Positions 43,739 through 52,275 of a stretch of 64,000 nucleotides of DNA are shown one piece after another. The notes under the pieces were generated by a model, which searched no databases, was not told where the DNA came from, and worked only from the letters and a program-made list of their open reading frames with translations. Within the stretch, counting starts at the first letter, position 1. Each line of letters begins with the position of its first letter. A program made the translations under genes and the position numbers. This DNA comes from Porphyrobacter sp. (GTDB lineage Bacteria; Pseudomonadota; Alphaproteobacteria; Sphingomonadales; Sphingomonadaceae), in NCBI GenBank assembly GCA_027531395.1, contig JAPZRO010000002.1, positions 1 to 64,000 of the forward strand, written 5' to 3'.

Positions 43739-44875
43739 GTGAGACGCCTGAGCCTTGTCCTTGCCGCTCTGACCTGCCTGTCGGGAGCGGTGGCTGCGGC
43801 GCAGGCGCCATCCGCTCCCGAGGCTGCGCCCGCAGCTTCGGAAGTTTCGTGGGGCGGTGCGCCGCTGGAACGCCGCCGCGCCGCCGCGATCACCGATCTC
43901 GCCAAGACGCGCGGCTTCAAGGGCGAGATCGCGATTGATGCCGGCGGCATGAGCATCACCTCAAGGGTCAGCCCCGACATGGTGCGCGAGGGCTATGTGC
44001 CGCTGGAAAAGCGCGCGGCGATGTGGCCCTATGCCTCGATCACCAAGCAGATGCTCGCCGCACGGCTGCTGCCCGAACTCGAGACCATGGGCTTCACGCT
44101 CGACACCCCGGTCTCGCGCATCCTGCCGCGCTGGCCCAAGGGGCCAGCCGCGCCGACCGTCCGCCAGTTGCTCCAGCACCGTTCGGGCCTGCGCAACCCC
44201 GAAGACACGCCCAAAGGCGCCAACGGCTGGCCGAACTTCTACAACGAACCCGCCACGCACGGCCTCAACTGGTGCATGAACGGCCGTGCCGCGCCGCCCG
44301 CAACCGGCTGGGCCTACAATAATTGCGACTACATCGTGCTGGGCGCGGTGCTGGAGGAAGTGAGCCTCGAAAAGGTCGAATACATGCTCGGCGCGCCGCG
44401 CGGCGATTCCGAGCCGCGCGATCACGGCCTGATGATGATCACGCCGGCCAATGCGGGCAGGTTCTACGCGATGAAATCGCCCGAGGGCGAGGTGATCCCG
44501 GCCTATGGCGCCTCCGCCGCGCTCGGCGGGCCGCTCACCGACGTGATCTTTTTCAACTGGGGCCAGATGAAGGCCTACACGGATGGCGTTCCGGCGCTGA
44601 AGCCGCTGTGGCAGGGCGATCCGGAGCTGGGCTACATGGCGCTCGGCCAGTGGGTGTTCGAGGTCCAGCCGCCGGGCTGTTCAGCGCCGGTGAAGGTCGC
44701 CGAACGCAAGGGCGAGATCGGCCAATACCGGCTCAGCAACATCATGCTCCCCGATCTCGGGCGCTCGATGGTGATCGCGACGATCGATCCGGCGTTCGAA
44801 TTCGGCGAAATCTGGCAGGGTGCAGGCTTCATGGCCGAGGCTGTGGCGCTGCTCGCCTGCGACAAGGAATCCTGA
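43739..44875 (+). CDS. serine hydrolase of the beta-lactamase/PBP4* fold, exported
   Basis: A 378-residue protein with a signal peptide ([21 protein letters not shown]) and a class C beta-lactamase-like domain. The catalytic SxxK is SITK in YASITKQML, and the second motif YxN is YNN in [10 protein letters not shown]. Such proteins act as D-amino-acid or ester hydrolases or carboxypeptidases; the substrate is unknown. GTG start at 43739. It sits between pyrE and pdxJ and overlaps the pdxJ start (TGATG). Confidence 0.82.
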   Translation: MRRLSLVLAALTCLSGAVAAAQAPSAPEAAPAASEVSWGGAPLERRRAAAITDLAKTRGFKGEIAIDAGGMSITSRVSPDMVREGYVPLEKRAAMWPYASITKQMLAARLLPELETMGFTLDTPVSRILPRWPKGPAAPTVRQLLQHRSGLRNPEDTPKGANGWPNFYNEPATHGLNWCMNGRAAPPATGWAYNNCDYIVLGAVLEEVSLEKVEYMLGAPRGDSEPRDHGLMMITPANAGRFYAMKSPEGEVIPAYGASAALGGPLTDVIFFNWGQMKAYTDGVPALKPLWQGDPELGYMALGQWVFEVQPPGCSAPVKVAERKGEIGQYRLSNIMLPDLGRSMVIATIDPAFEFGEIWQGAGFMAEAVALLACDKES

Positions 44876-45630
44876 TGAGCGCTTCGACACACCCCCGCCC
44901 CCTGCGCCTCGGCGTGAACATCGATCACGTTGCGACCATCCGCAACGCGCGCGGCGGGGATCATCCCGATCCGGTGCGCGCGGCGGAGATTGTCGCGGCG
45001 GTCGGCGGGGACGGCATCACCGCGCACCTGCGCGAAGATCGCCGCCATATCCGCGACGAGGACCTGGCGCGCATTCAGGCCGCGACCAACCTGCCATTGA
45101 ACCTCGAAATGGCCGCGACCCGTGAGATGCTCGCCATCGCCTTGCGCCACAAGCCGCACGCGGCCTGCATCGTCCCCGAAAAGCGCGAGGAGCGCACCAC
45201 CGAGGGCGGGCTTGACGCGGCGGGCTTGCACAACACGCTGGTGCCGATTGTCGAGGAACTGCGCGCGGCGGGCATCCGCGTCTCGCTGTTCATCGAGGCC
45301 GACGAGCGGCAGCTCGACGCCGCGCTGCGCTTGGGCGCGCCGGTGGTCGAATTCCACACCGGCGAATATGCCCACGCCTTTCTCGACGGCGACAGCGAGA
45401 AGGTGGCGCGGGAATTGAAGCGCATCACCGACATGGCCGCGCTTGCCGCCAAGAACGGGATCGAACCGCACGCCGGCCACGGCCTCACCTTCGAGAACGT
45501 CCAGCCGATCGCCGCCATCCCCCAGATTGCCGAGCTCAATATCGGCCACTATCTGATCGGCGAGGCCGTGTTCGTCGGCCTTGAACACGCCATCCGCCGG
45601 ATGCGCGAACTGATGGACGCGGCCAGATGA
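44875..45630 (+). CDS. pdxJ: pyridoxine 5'-phosphate synthase
   Basis: A 251-residue TIM-barrel enzyme that condenses 3-amino-1-hydroxyacetone phosphate with deoxyxylulose 5-phosphate to form pyridoxine 5'-phosphate. [17 protein letters not shown] is the diagnostic N-terminus, and [15 protein letters not shown] and [11 protein letters not shown] carry active-site residues. Start at ATG 44875, overlapping the serine hydrolase stop. The pdxJ-acpS-lepB order is common in proteobacteria. Confidence 0.95.
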   Translation: MSASTHPRPLRLGVNIDHVATIRNARGGDHPDPVRAAEIVAAVGGDGITAHLREDRRHIRDEDLARIQAATNLPLNLEMAATREMLAIALRHKPHAACIVPEKREERTTEGGLDAAGLHNTLVPIVEELRAAGIRVSLFIEADERQLDAALRLGAPVVEFHTGEYAHAFLDGDSEKVARELKRITDMAALAAKNGIEPHAGHGLTFENVQPIAAIPQIAELNIGHYLIGEAVFVGLEHAIRRMRELMDAAR

Positions 45631-45640
45631 GGGCGCGCGG

Positions 45641-46054
45641 ATGAGCTGGCATTTCGAGGCCGAGGGCGAATATTGCCGCCATGTGCCGAGCGGCATCGCG
45701 GCCCACTGGAGCGGCGGCAAGGAGAGCGACGGCCTCTTGTGGCGCGGCTTGCGGCTGGAGCATACCGACTGGGAACTGGTCCTGACCTATGAGGTGATCG
45801 AGCAGGGCATCACCCGGACCAGCATCATCGGCGATCTGTCGCGCAACGAGCTGGTGGTGACAACCACGATTGCCCCCGATGCCACGATCGGCCTGCGCCG
45901 GATCGGGCAGGTGCAAGTGCTGCGCGGGGCGCCGCAATGGGCCGCCGAACTCGCCGCCCTTGCCGAAGAGGCGATCCTGTTCCTCTACAATCAGGGCGGC
46001 CGGCACGCGATCACCCTCGCCCCCGCCAAGCCGCGCCGCAGGGCCCCGCGCTGA
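45641..46054 (+). CDS. conserved-looking protein of unknown function
   Basis: A 137-residue soluble protein that begins MSWHFEAEGEYCRHVPSG. The pattern suggests beta strands (WELVLTYEVIEQG, RNELVVTTTIAP) and a C-terminal helix ending in a basic tail (KPRRRAPR). No catalytic motif recognised. Its position between pdxJ and acpS, ten bases after pdxJ, implies co-transcription with B6 and acyl-carrier metabolism genes but says little about function. Confidence 0.6.
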   Translation: MSWHFEAEGEYCRHVPSGIAAHWSGGKESDGLLWRGLRLEHTDWELVLTYEVIEQGITRTSIIGDLSRNELVVTTTIAPDATIGLRRIGQVQVLRGAPQWAAELAALAEEAILFLYNQGGRHAITLAPAKPRRRAPR

Positions 46055-46338
46055 TGGGCGAGCCCGATCTTCCCGCCCTGACGGCTGAGCAGAAGCGCTG
46101 GGCCTTCGGCGCGGCGGCGCTGTTCCTGCTGGCGGTGGGGTTTCTGGGCTTCGCGCTCGGCACCGGCGTGATGCAGGTCTTTGCGGTCGGCTGGCTGGTG
46201 CTGATGATTTTCGGCTTCGTCGGCGCAGGCCGGGTCGCCAAGGGAGATTTCGCGCATCCGCTGTTCAAGGCGCAGGTGATGCTGCACGTGGTGGCTGTCG
46301 GCCTGCTGGTGGCCGTTATCATCAGGGCGTTCAAATGA
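46054..46338 (+). CDS. small three-helix membrane protein, unknown function
   Basis: A 94-residue protein with three hydrophobic segments (about residues 17-35, 39-57 and 70-90). The gene starts immediately at the stop of the preceding gene and overlaps acpS by 4 bases at its end. No family recognised. Confidence 0.65.
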   Translation: MGEPDLPALTAEQKRWAFGAAALFLLAVGFLGFALGTGVMQVFAVGWLVLMIFGFVGAGRVAKGDFAHPLFKAQVMLHVVAVGLLVAVIIRAFK

Positions 46339-46739
46339 TCATCGGCATGGGCTCGGACCTCTGCAACATCGAGCGGATCGGCAATTCGCTCGCGCGCTAT
46401 GGCGAGCGGTTCGAAAACCGCGTCTTCACCGATATCGAGATCGCCAAGGCCCGCCGCCGCCCCTTCACCATCGCGGGCACCTACGCCAAGCGCTTCGCCG
46501 CCAAGGAGGCCTTCTCCAAGGCGGTCGGCACCGGGTTCAAGCGCGGTGTGTTCATGAAGGACATCGGCGTCGTCAACTCGCCCTCGGGCGCGCCGACCCT
46601 CGCGCTCACCGGCGGGGCGGCTTTGCGGCTTGAAGAAATCACGCCGAAGGGCCATGAGGCGCGCATTCATCTCACCCTCACCGACGATCATCCATGGGCG
46701 CAGGCCTTCGTGATCATCGAAGCCATCCCCCTCCTTTGA
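46335..46739 (+). CDS. acpS: holo-[acyl-carrier-protein] synthase
   Basis: A 134-residue phosphopantetheinyl transferase that activates acyl carrier protein. Asp8 in [11 protein letters not shown] and the glutamate in [16 protein letters not shown] are the magnesium ligands. Homotrimer. Overlaps the upstream membrane-protein gene (ATGA) and precedes lepB by 13 bases. Confidence 0.95.
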   Translation: MIIGMGSDLCNIERIGNSLARYGERFENRVFTDIEIAKARRRPFTIAGTYAKRFAAKEAFSKAVGTGFKRGVFMKDIGVVNSPSGAPTLALTGGAALRLEEITPKGHEARIHLTLTDDHPWAQAFVIIEAIPLL

Positions 46740-46752
46740 CGGCCCCTCCCCC

Positions 46753-47643
46753 ATGGCAAGCACCGAGACCCCGCAAGTGACCGAAACCAGCGCTCCCGAG
46801 GAGCCCCACAAGGTCGACTGGTTCGCCGAGATCCGCGGCCTTGCGCTGATGCTGCTCGCGGTGCTGGCGTTCCACAGCCTCGTCGCCAAGCCGTTCTACA
46901 TCCCCTCGACCTCGATGATGCCGAGCCTTTGGGTCGGCGACCGGCTGGTGGTGAGCAAGTATCCCTATGGCTGGTCGTGGGCCTCGGCGAGTTTCCACCT
47001 GCTGCCGCGTTCGAGCACCCGCATCTGGGCCTCCAACCCCGAATATGGCGACATCGTCATCCCCGTGCACCCGACCCGCGACGAGGACTACATCAAGCGC
47101 GTGGTCGCGCTGCCGGGCGACACGATCGAGGTGAGCGGCGGGCAGATCATCCTCAACGGCACGCCGATCAAGCGCGAGGTCGTGCCGTCGGTGCGCCTGC
47201 CGTTCGAGCCCGATCTGCTGTGCCGCGGCGCGCCCTGCCTCGATGCCTTCGAGGCCTATCGCGAGACCGGCCCGGACGGGAAGGACTACTTCGCCCCGCC
47301 GACCTGGCGCGAGACCCTGCCCAACGGGGCGACCTATCTCACCATCGACTACCGCGACCAGCGGCTCGACAATTACGGTCCCTACACCGTTCCCGCCGAC
47401 TCCGTGTTCGTGATGGGCGACAACCGCGACGAGAGCGCCGACAGCCGCGCGGAAGTGATCGAGAGCGGGCTCGGCGGCGCGGTGCCGCTCGCCAATATCG
47501 GCGGACGTGCGGAGTTCATAACCTTCAGCCTCGACGGATCGACCACCTGGAACCCGCTCTCGTGGTTCTCCAGCCTGCGTCCTGACCGCGCGTGGCGCAC
47601 GCTGCGTCCGGCGCTGGCCGAGAAGGCACCGGCCGCGAAGTAG
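46753..47643 (+). CDS. lepB: signal peptidase I
   Basis: A 296-residue inner-membrane peptidase that cleaves Sec and Tat signal peptides. One N-terminal helix (residues 28-46) precedes the catalytic Ser54 in PSTSMMPSL. Lys115 in YIKRVVALPGD is the general base. VMGDNRDESADSR is box E. In many relatives rnc and era follow lepB; here a DUF3089 gene does. Confidence 0.95.
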   Translation: MASTETPQVTETSAPEEPHKVDWFAEIRGLALMLLAVLAFHSLVAKPFYIPSTSMMPSLWVGDRLVVSKYPYGWSWASASFHLLPRSSTRIWASNPEYGDIVIPVHPTRDEDYIKRVVALPGDTIEVSGGQIILNGTPIKREVVPSVRLPFEPDLLCRGAPCLDAFEAYRETGPDGKDYFAPPTWRETLPNGATYLTIDYRDQRLDNYGPYTVPADSVFVMGDNRDESADSRAEVIESGLGGAVPLANIGGRAEFITFSLDGSTTWNPLSWFSSLRPDRAWRTLRPALAEKAPAAK

Positions 47644-47663
47644 GCGCAGATCAAGGCTGAAGC

Positions 47664-48797
47664 ATGGCCCGCAAGTTCCTCTATTTCATCGCTTTCTGCA
47701 TCGTCCTCGTGATCGGCGGGCGGATCGTCTACGAGCTGTTCCAGGAAGAGCTGGCCGAGATCGCGCTGGTGCCGTCGGGCGAGTTCAAGCCGGTCACACC
47801 GCTCGAAGCCAATGCCTATGAAAGCCCCTCGCTGTGGTATTCGCGCCCCGGCATCGGGGTGAAGGACCCAGCGCGCTGGCAGCCCGCCTATGCGGCAGAT
47901 GCCAGCCCGGTTGCCGCGCCCAAGCAGCGTTTTGCCGTCTTCTTCGTCCACCCCACCAGCTACCTCAACCGTTCGAGCTGGAACGCCCCGCTCGAGAACG
48001 GCGGCGATCCCGAGGCCGAGCGCATCGCGCGCATCTATCTGCGCGGCATGGCGAGCCCGTTCAACGCGGCCTCCGAAATCTGGGCGCCGCGCTACCGGCA
48101 GGCGACGATGGGCGCCTTCCTTACCGATGCGCCCGAGGGCAAGCAGGCGATCGACGCCGCCTATGCCGACGTGCGCGAGGCGTTCCGCTATTTCCTCTCC
48201 AGCGTCGATCCCGCCACGCCGATCGTGCTCGCGGGCCATTCGCAGGGCGCGCTGCACCTGAAGCGCCTGCTAGCCGAGGAGATCAAGGGCTCGCCCGTCG
48301 CCACGCGGTTGGTGGCGGCCTATGTAATCGGCTGGCCGGTTTCGACCCTGCATGATCTGCCGGTGATGGGCCTTCCCGCCTGCGCCGCGCCCGATCAGAC
48401 CGGCTGCGTCATGAGCTGGTCGAGCTTTGCCGAACCGGCCGAGCCTGCGCCGGTGCTCGATGCCTATGGCAGCACCCCGGCGCTCGACGGCGAGAAGCCG
48501 GGCGCAGACCCGATGCTGTGCACCAACCCGCTCACCGGCACGCCCGGCGGCGCTGCGCCTGCCAGCGCCAATCTCGGCACGCTGGTGCCCGAGGACACGA
48601 TGGAAAAGGGCACGCTTCAGCCCGGCCTTGTGCCCGCAAGGTGCGACAGACGCGGCCTCCTGCTGATTGGCCCGCCGCCGGAAATGGGCAGCTATGTCCT
48701 GCCGGGCAACAATTACCACGTCTATGATCTGCCGCTGTTCTGGGCCAACACCAAGGCTGACGTTGCGCGCAGGGTGGATGCGTGGAAGGGCAAGTGA
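47664..48797 (+). CDS. DUF3089 (lipase-like alpha/beta fold) protein, membrane-anchored
   Basis: A 377-residue protein with an N-terminal helix (KFLYFIAFCIVLVIGG) that anchors it to the inner membrane or exports it. FFVHPTSYLNRSSWNAP is the DUF3089 hallmark, and LAGHSQGALHLKRLL is a GHSQG nucleophile elbow, so hydrolase activity is plausible. Substrate unknown. Its 3' end overlaps ruvX by 16 bases. Confidence 0.85.
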   Translation: MARKFLYFIAFCIVLVIGGRIVYELFQEELAEIALVPSGEFKPVTPLEANAYESPSLWYSRPGIGVKDPARWQPAYAADASPVAAPKQRFAVFFVHPTSYLNRSSWNAPLENGGDPEAERIARIYLRGMASPFNAASEIWAPRYRQATMGAFLTDAPEGKQAIDAAYADVREAFRYFLSSVDPATPIVLAGHSQGALHLKRLLAEEIKGSPVATRLVAAYVIGWPVSTLHDLPVMGLPACAAPDQTGCVMSWSSFAEPAEPAPVLDAYGSTPALDGEKPGADPMLCTNPLTGTPGGAAPASANLGTLVPEDTMEKGTLQPGLVPARCDRRGLLLIGPPPEMGSYVLPGNNYHVYDLPLFWANTKADVARRVDAWKGK

Positions 48798-49264
48798 TCT
48801 TCGAGGACGCGCGCGGCTTTGGTGATGCGGTCGGGGATGGCGGCGTGCTGCTCGGGCTCGACCTCGGCACCAAGACCATCGGCACCGCCACATGCGATGC
48901 CGGCTGGCGCTTTGCCACCAACGGCACCACCATCCAGCGCGGCAAGTGGGGCAAGGATCGCGAGACGCTGGCGGCGCTGATCAAGAGCCGCTCGGTAAAG
49001 GGCATCGTGCTCGGCCTGCCGCGCAACATGGACGGTTCCGAAGGCCCGCGCGCGCAGGCCAGCCGCGCCTATGCCCGCAACATGGCGGAGGCCTTTGCCT
49101 TGCCGATCCTGCTGTGGGACGAACGCTGGTCGACCCAGGCCGCCGAGGCCGCGATGATCGGGCAGGACATGAGCCGCGCCAAACGCGCCGCCGCGATCGA
49201 CAGCCATGCCGCCGCGGTCATCCTGCAAGGCGCGATCGACCGGCTGGCAGGCGGCGTGCTCTAG
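48782..49264 (+). CDS. ruvX: putative Holliday junction resolvase RuvX (YqgF)
   Basis: A 160-residue RNase H-fold protein needed for pre-16S rRNA 5' end processing, with proposed Holliday junction resolvase activity. GLDLGTKTIGTA carries the first catalytic Asp, GIVLGLPRNMDGSEGPRA is the central motif, and WDERWSTQAAEAAM contains the next acidic residue. GTG start at 48782 lies inside the DUF3089 coding end. The stop abuts the convergent unknown operon. Confidence 0.9.
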   Translation: MEGQVIFEDARGFGDAVGDGGVLLGLDLGTKTIGTATCDAGWRFATNGTTIQRGKWGKDRETLAALIKSRSVKGIVLGLPRNMDGSEGPRAQASRAYARNMAEAFALPILLWDERWSTQAAEAAMIGQDMSRAKRAAAIDSHAAAVILQGAIDRLAGGVL

Positions 49265-50161
49265 AGCCCCGCCCGCCGCGCGCGCTGCGCCAGCCACCAT
49301 CCGGCTGCCCGAGAGCTCTGCTTCCCGCCACAGCGCGTCGGCCGCGGCCCGATCCTCGCACATCTCGGCCCGCGCGGCATAGCTGGCGAGCCGCATCCGC
49401 TCGCTCGGGTGCCGCGTGCCGACCCATGCGGCATAGTCCTGCGCACTCTCCGCCCCGCTCGCCACCGCGATACGCAGGAAAGCCTCGCTCGCCAGCGGGT
49501 TGAGCCAGCGCGTCACCGTGCCGCGTTCCAGATCGAAGCCATATTGATCGAACCACGCCTGCGCCGGATCGACCCGCATCACGTTGACCGAGACCGAGAG
49601 GCTTTCGGGCGGCAGCTGGCTGTGGACGTCGACATGGCGGCGGTAGAGCATCAGCTTGCCCGGCGCGAGCGTGCTGCGTTGGACGAAGCGCAAGGCCGCC
49701 TCCTCGCCGGGATAGCCCGCGACTGTCCCATAATCATACTCGTAGTAGTCGCTGGCATAGCCCGGGCCGCAGTAACCCGCAGTGAGAAAATCGAAATTGT
49801 GATCATGCGGGGCACCGTAGACGAAGCTCGCCGCGCCGCTGGTGCGGAACACGTGGTCGCGCGGGGACGGCCAGATCGCGGCGCGCAGGAAGGCGGCGCC
49901 GGGGCGGTTGTCCTTCGGGCGGCTGAGCACGATCGCCTGCGGACCATAGCCGCTGGCGATCGCCGCGCCGCCCTTTTGCGTCAGCCGCTCGACCAGCAGG
50001 TCGCCGAGAAAGTCGCGGTTGTTGGCGAGCCGCCGCAGCCATCCCGCCGCTGCTGCGGTGCTGGCCGGATCGTCGGGATCGAAGCCGAGTTCGCCCAAAG
50101 CCTCGATGCATTCGGCGAGGGTGCAGGCTTCAGCGCAAGGGTTGTCGATCACCAGCGGCAT
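49261..50161 (-). CDS. cupin-like protein of unknown function, probable 3' frameshift
   Basis: About 300 residues with a cupin-like metal site: His119 and His121 (GAPHDHNFDFL), acidic residues in DYYEYDYG (around 141), and His176/His180 (RRHVDVHSQ). This could be a non-heme iron or sugar-binding cupin. The literal frame does not stop at 49261 but runs on to 48722, antisense to ruvX. In the next frame, WWLAQRARRAGL ends with a stop exactly at 49261-49263, next to the ruvX stop. I therefore place the true end there and suspect one extra base around 49310-49325. Start ATG 50161 overlaps the upstream gene (ATGA). Confidence 0.55.
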
Positions 50162-51096
50162 CAGGCGGGCTCCAGCTTGGCTAGTTCGGGCTGCGCGGCG
50201 ACAAGATCGCGCAGCAGCCGTGCGGCAGGTTCTCGCAAGGGATCGTCGCTGCGCGCCGCCAGCGCCTCGAGCAGTGCCAACCCATGCGCCGTATCCAGCC
50301 CCAGCACCTGCCGTAAGGCCTCCCAGCGCAGGTCACGCTCGGCCTGAGGGTCGCGCGCCAGCCGTTCCATCGGTTCGAGCGCGCCGCGATGTTCGAGCGC
50401 GCCCAGCACGCCCAGCGCCATCATCGTCAGGCTGGCCGCTTTCGAGCCGCTGATGGTCTGGAGCAGCGCGCCACCGGGCAGCGCCACTTCGCGCGAGGGC
50501 GCGGGCGATACCGCCTCCCTCACCAGTTGCAGCACCAGCAGCGGGCGGGTGACCGCGACGAACTGCCGCGCCTCGCTCGCCCCGCCGCGCGTCAGCCTTG
50601 TGCCGGGCGCGCAGGTGACCGACCGGCTCTCAAGCCCCTCTGCCGTTAGATGGTGGCACAGCGCCTGCCCCTCCCCGGCAATCACGATCTCGTGCGCCTC
50701 GCCATCCTCGAACAGCACTGAGGCCGGCTCACGGTGCGCGGCCTGCGCATAGGCCGCCAGCGCCAGACTCGCGCGGCCGTTTTCCGCCAGCCGGATGCGG
50801 GCGATACCGGGCGCGGCCGAATGGCCGAGCGGCAGCTGCGCGAGCGGCTCCTGCCTCAGCGCCGCCATGACCGGCGCGATGAAGCCCTGCGCCAAAGTGG
50901 TGGCCGCAGCGTGATCGCCCACCAGCCGCGCCAGCGCAGGCACGGCATCGAGCCGCGCGCCTTCGCCAAAGGCTGCAAGCTCCGTCACCATCGCCTGCAC
51001 CTCGGGCAAGTCGTGCCAGCGTGCCAGCGCGGCGGTAACGCAGGGCTGCGGAGCGGGTCGGCTCCGCAGCCCTGCAATGGCAGGATCGACGATCAT
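50161..51096 (-). CDS. helical protein of unknown function, partner of the cupin-like gene
   Basis: A 311-residue soluble protein. The first half has strands with EIVIAGEGQALCHHL and VTCAPGTRLTRGG, possibly a degenerate cupin barrel. The second half is helical, with HEAT-like repeats (LRWEALRQVLGLD, REPAARLLRDLVA). No known family recognised. ATG 51096 has GGGAG just upstream; it follows the 54-residue gene by 19 bases and is translationally coupled to the cupin-like gene. Confidence 0.65.
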   Translation of the reverse strand: MIVDPAIAGLRSRPAPQPCVTAALARWHDLPEVQAMVTELAAFGEGARLDAVPALARLVGDHAAATTLAQGFIAPVMAALRQEPLAQLPLGHSAAPGIARIRLAENGRASLALAAYAQAAHREPASVLFEDGEAHEIVIAGEGQALCHHLTAEGLESRSVTCAPGTRLTRGGASEARQFVAVTRPLLVLQLVREAVSPAPSREVALPGGALLQTISGSKAASLTMMALGVLGALEHRGALEPMERLARDPQAERDLRWEALRQVLGLDTAHGLALLEALAARSDDPLREPAARLLRDLVAAQPELAKLEPA

Positions 51097-51115
51097 CTCC
51101 CTACCCTGCCACCTC

Positions 51116-51280
51116 TCACAGCAGCGTCTCGGGCGGCATGGCTTCGTAGAGGAACACCATGATTTCGACGATGCGGTCGTCGATTGGCCCGTCATCGGCC
51201 CGCAGCACCGCGCCGAACAGCGCCTGCGCGCCGTCGAGCCCGGGGATCTGGTCGAGATTGATCCGCGGAATATTCATCAT
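51116..51280 (-). CDS. 54-residue acidic protein heading a three-gene unknown operon
   Basis: It reads MMNIPRINLDQIPG at the start, has DGPIDDRIVEIMVFLYEAM in the middle and ends PPETLL. The net charge is acidic, without a signal peptide, cysteines or membrane helix. A strong GAGGAGAG precedes ATG 51280. The gene was missed by the usual length cutoffs but has a good RBS, correct spacing to its downstream partner and normal codon use. It could be a structural partner or a precursor peptide modified by the two downstream products; the sequence does not decide. Confidence 0.6.
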   Translation of the reverse strand: MMNIPRINLDQIPGLDGAQALFGAVLRADDGPIDDRIVEIMVFLYEAMPPETLL

Positions 51281-51297
51281 GCTCTCCTCGCATCAGC

Positions 51298-51328
51298 GGC
51301 GGCCCGGCCCCCTGCCGGAAGCGCCGCC
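51298..51328 (-). promoter_or_regulatory. hairpin in the leader of the unknown three-gene operon
   Basis: GGCGGC (51298-51303) pairs with GCCGCC (51323-51328), and inside it CCGGC (51304-51308) pairs with GCCGG (51314-51318). The hairpin lies about 18 bases upstream of the 54-residue gene. An AT-rich patch (51358-51376) beyond it probably holds the divergent promoters. Confidence 0.35.
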
Positions 51329-51395
51329 ACGCAAGGTGATCGAGCCGGGCGGCCCCGCGAAATTAAATGATTGTAACCGCCCTGCGAGCGCCCCT

Positions 51396-51890
51396 ATGCA
51401 CCCCCGCATGACCACGCCCCCCGCCCGGTTCGACGCGCGCGAAGCCTCGAAATGGTTCTTCCGTCATGGCCACACCGCCTGGCTCGGCCTCAGGTTCACC
51501 GAGCAGGGCGAGAACTGGGTCGAGCTCGAACTGCCGTGGCGCGCGGACCTGGTGGGCGACAGCCAGAGCGGCGTGCTCGCTTCCGGCCCGATCATCAGCC
51601 TGATGGACATGGCGAGCGGGATGGCGATCTGGCAGGCGAGCCGCACTTTCAATCCGGTCGCCACGCTCGACCTGCGTGTCGATTACCAGCGCCCCGCGCG
51701 CGAGGGGGCGAGTGTCAGGGGGCGGGTGGAATGCTACCGTCGCACCCGCTCGGCCGCCTTCGTGCGCGGCATCGCGCATGACGGCGATCCGGGCGATCCG
51801 GTGGCCCATGTCGCGGGGGTATTCATGACCATCGGCACCGATCCGCGGAAGGACAATCCGGCGCTTGCAGGGGCCATGGGCGATGGCTGA
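51396..51890 (+). CDS. PaaI-type hotdog thioesterase
   Basis: A 164-residue acyl-CoA thioesterase-fold protein. GVLASGPIISLMDMASGMAIW contains the hotdog central helix with the acidic catalytic residue, and ATLDLRVDYQRPAREGA is the conserved strand pair of the PaaI/YbgC group. Substrate unknown. ATG 51396 or 51408 are both possible. It overlaps the second hotdog gene by 8 bases. Confidence 0.85.
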   Translation: MHPRMTTPPARFDAREASKWFFRHGHTAWLGLRFTEQGENWVELELPWRADLVGDSQSGVLASGPIISLMDMASGMAIWQASRTFNPVATLDLRVDYQRPAREGASVRGRVECYRRTRSAAFVRGIAHDGDPGDPVAHVAGVFMTIGTDPRKDNPALAGAMGDG

Positions 51891-52275
51891 GGGAATCCTG
51901 CTGCCCGCCTATGCCCGCTCGCTCGGGATCACGATCGTCGGCGAGGAGGCCGGAATGCCGGTCGTCTCGGTCGATTTCGGGTCCAATGTCGAAGGTCGGC
52001 CGGCCCATTTCCACGGCGGGGCGACGGCGGGGCTGCTCGAGACCGCCGGCTATGCCGCGCTCCACGCCGCGCTGCTGGCGGCGGGGCGCGATCCCCAGCT
52101 CAAGCCGATCAACATCACGGTGCAATATCTCGCCGCGGGCAAATCGCGCGCCAGCTTCGCGCTCGGCCGCATCACCCGGCTCGGGCGGCGCAATGCCAAT
52201 GTCACGGTCGAGGCATGGCAAGACGACCGCACCCGCCCGATCGCGACCGCAGTCATGAATATATTGATGGTCTAG
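51883..52275 (+). CDS. second hotdog thioesterase, paired with the first
   Basis: A 130-residue hotdog-fold protein. HFHGGATAGLLETAGYAAL is the central helix region, and LKPINITVQYLAAGKS is the matching strand segment. ATG 51883 lies within the end of the upstream thioesterase gene. Tandem, overlapping hotdog genes often encode heteromeric enzymes. Its stop overlaps the convergent PBP gene by 4 bases. Confidence 0.82.
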   Translation: MAEGILLPAYARSLGITIVGEEAGMPVVSVDFGSNVEGRPAHFHGGATAGLLETAGYAALHAALLAAGRDPQLKPINITVQYLAAGKSRASFALGRITRLGRRNANVTVEAWQDDRTRPIATAVMNILMV

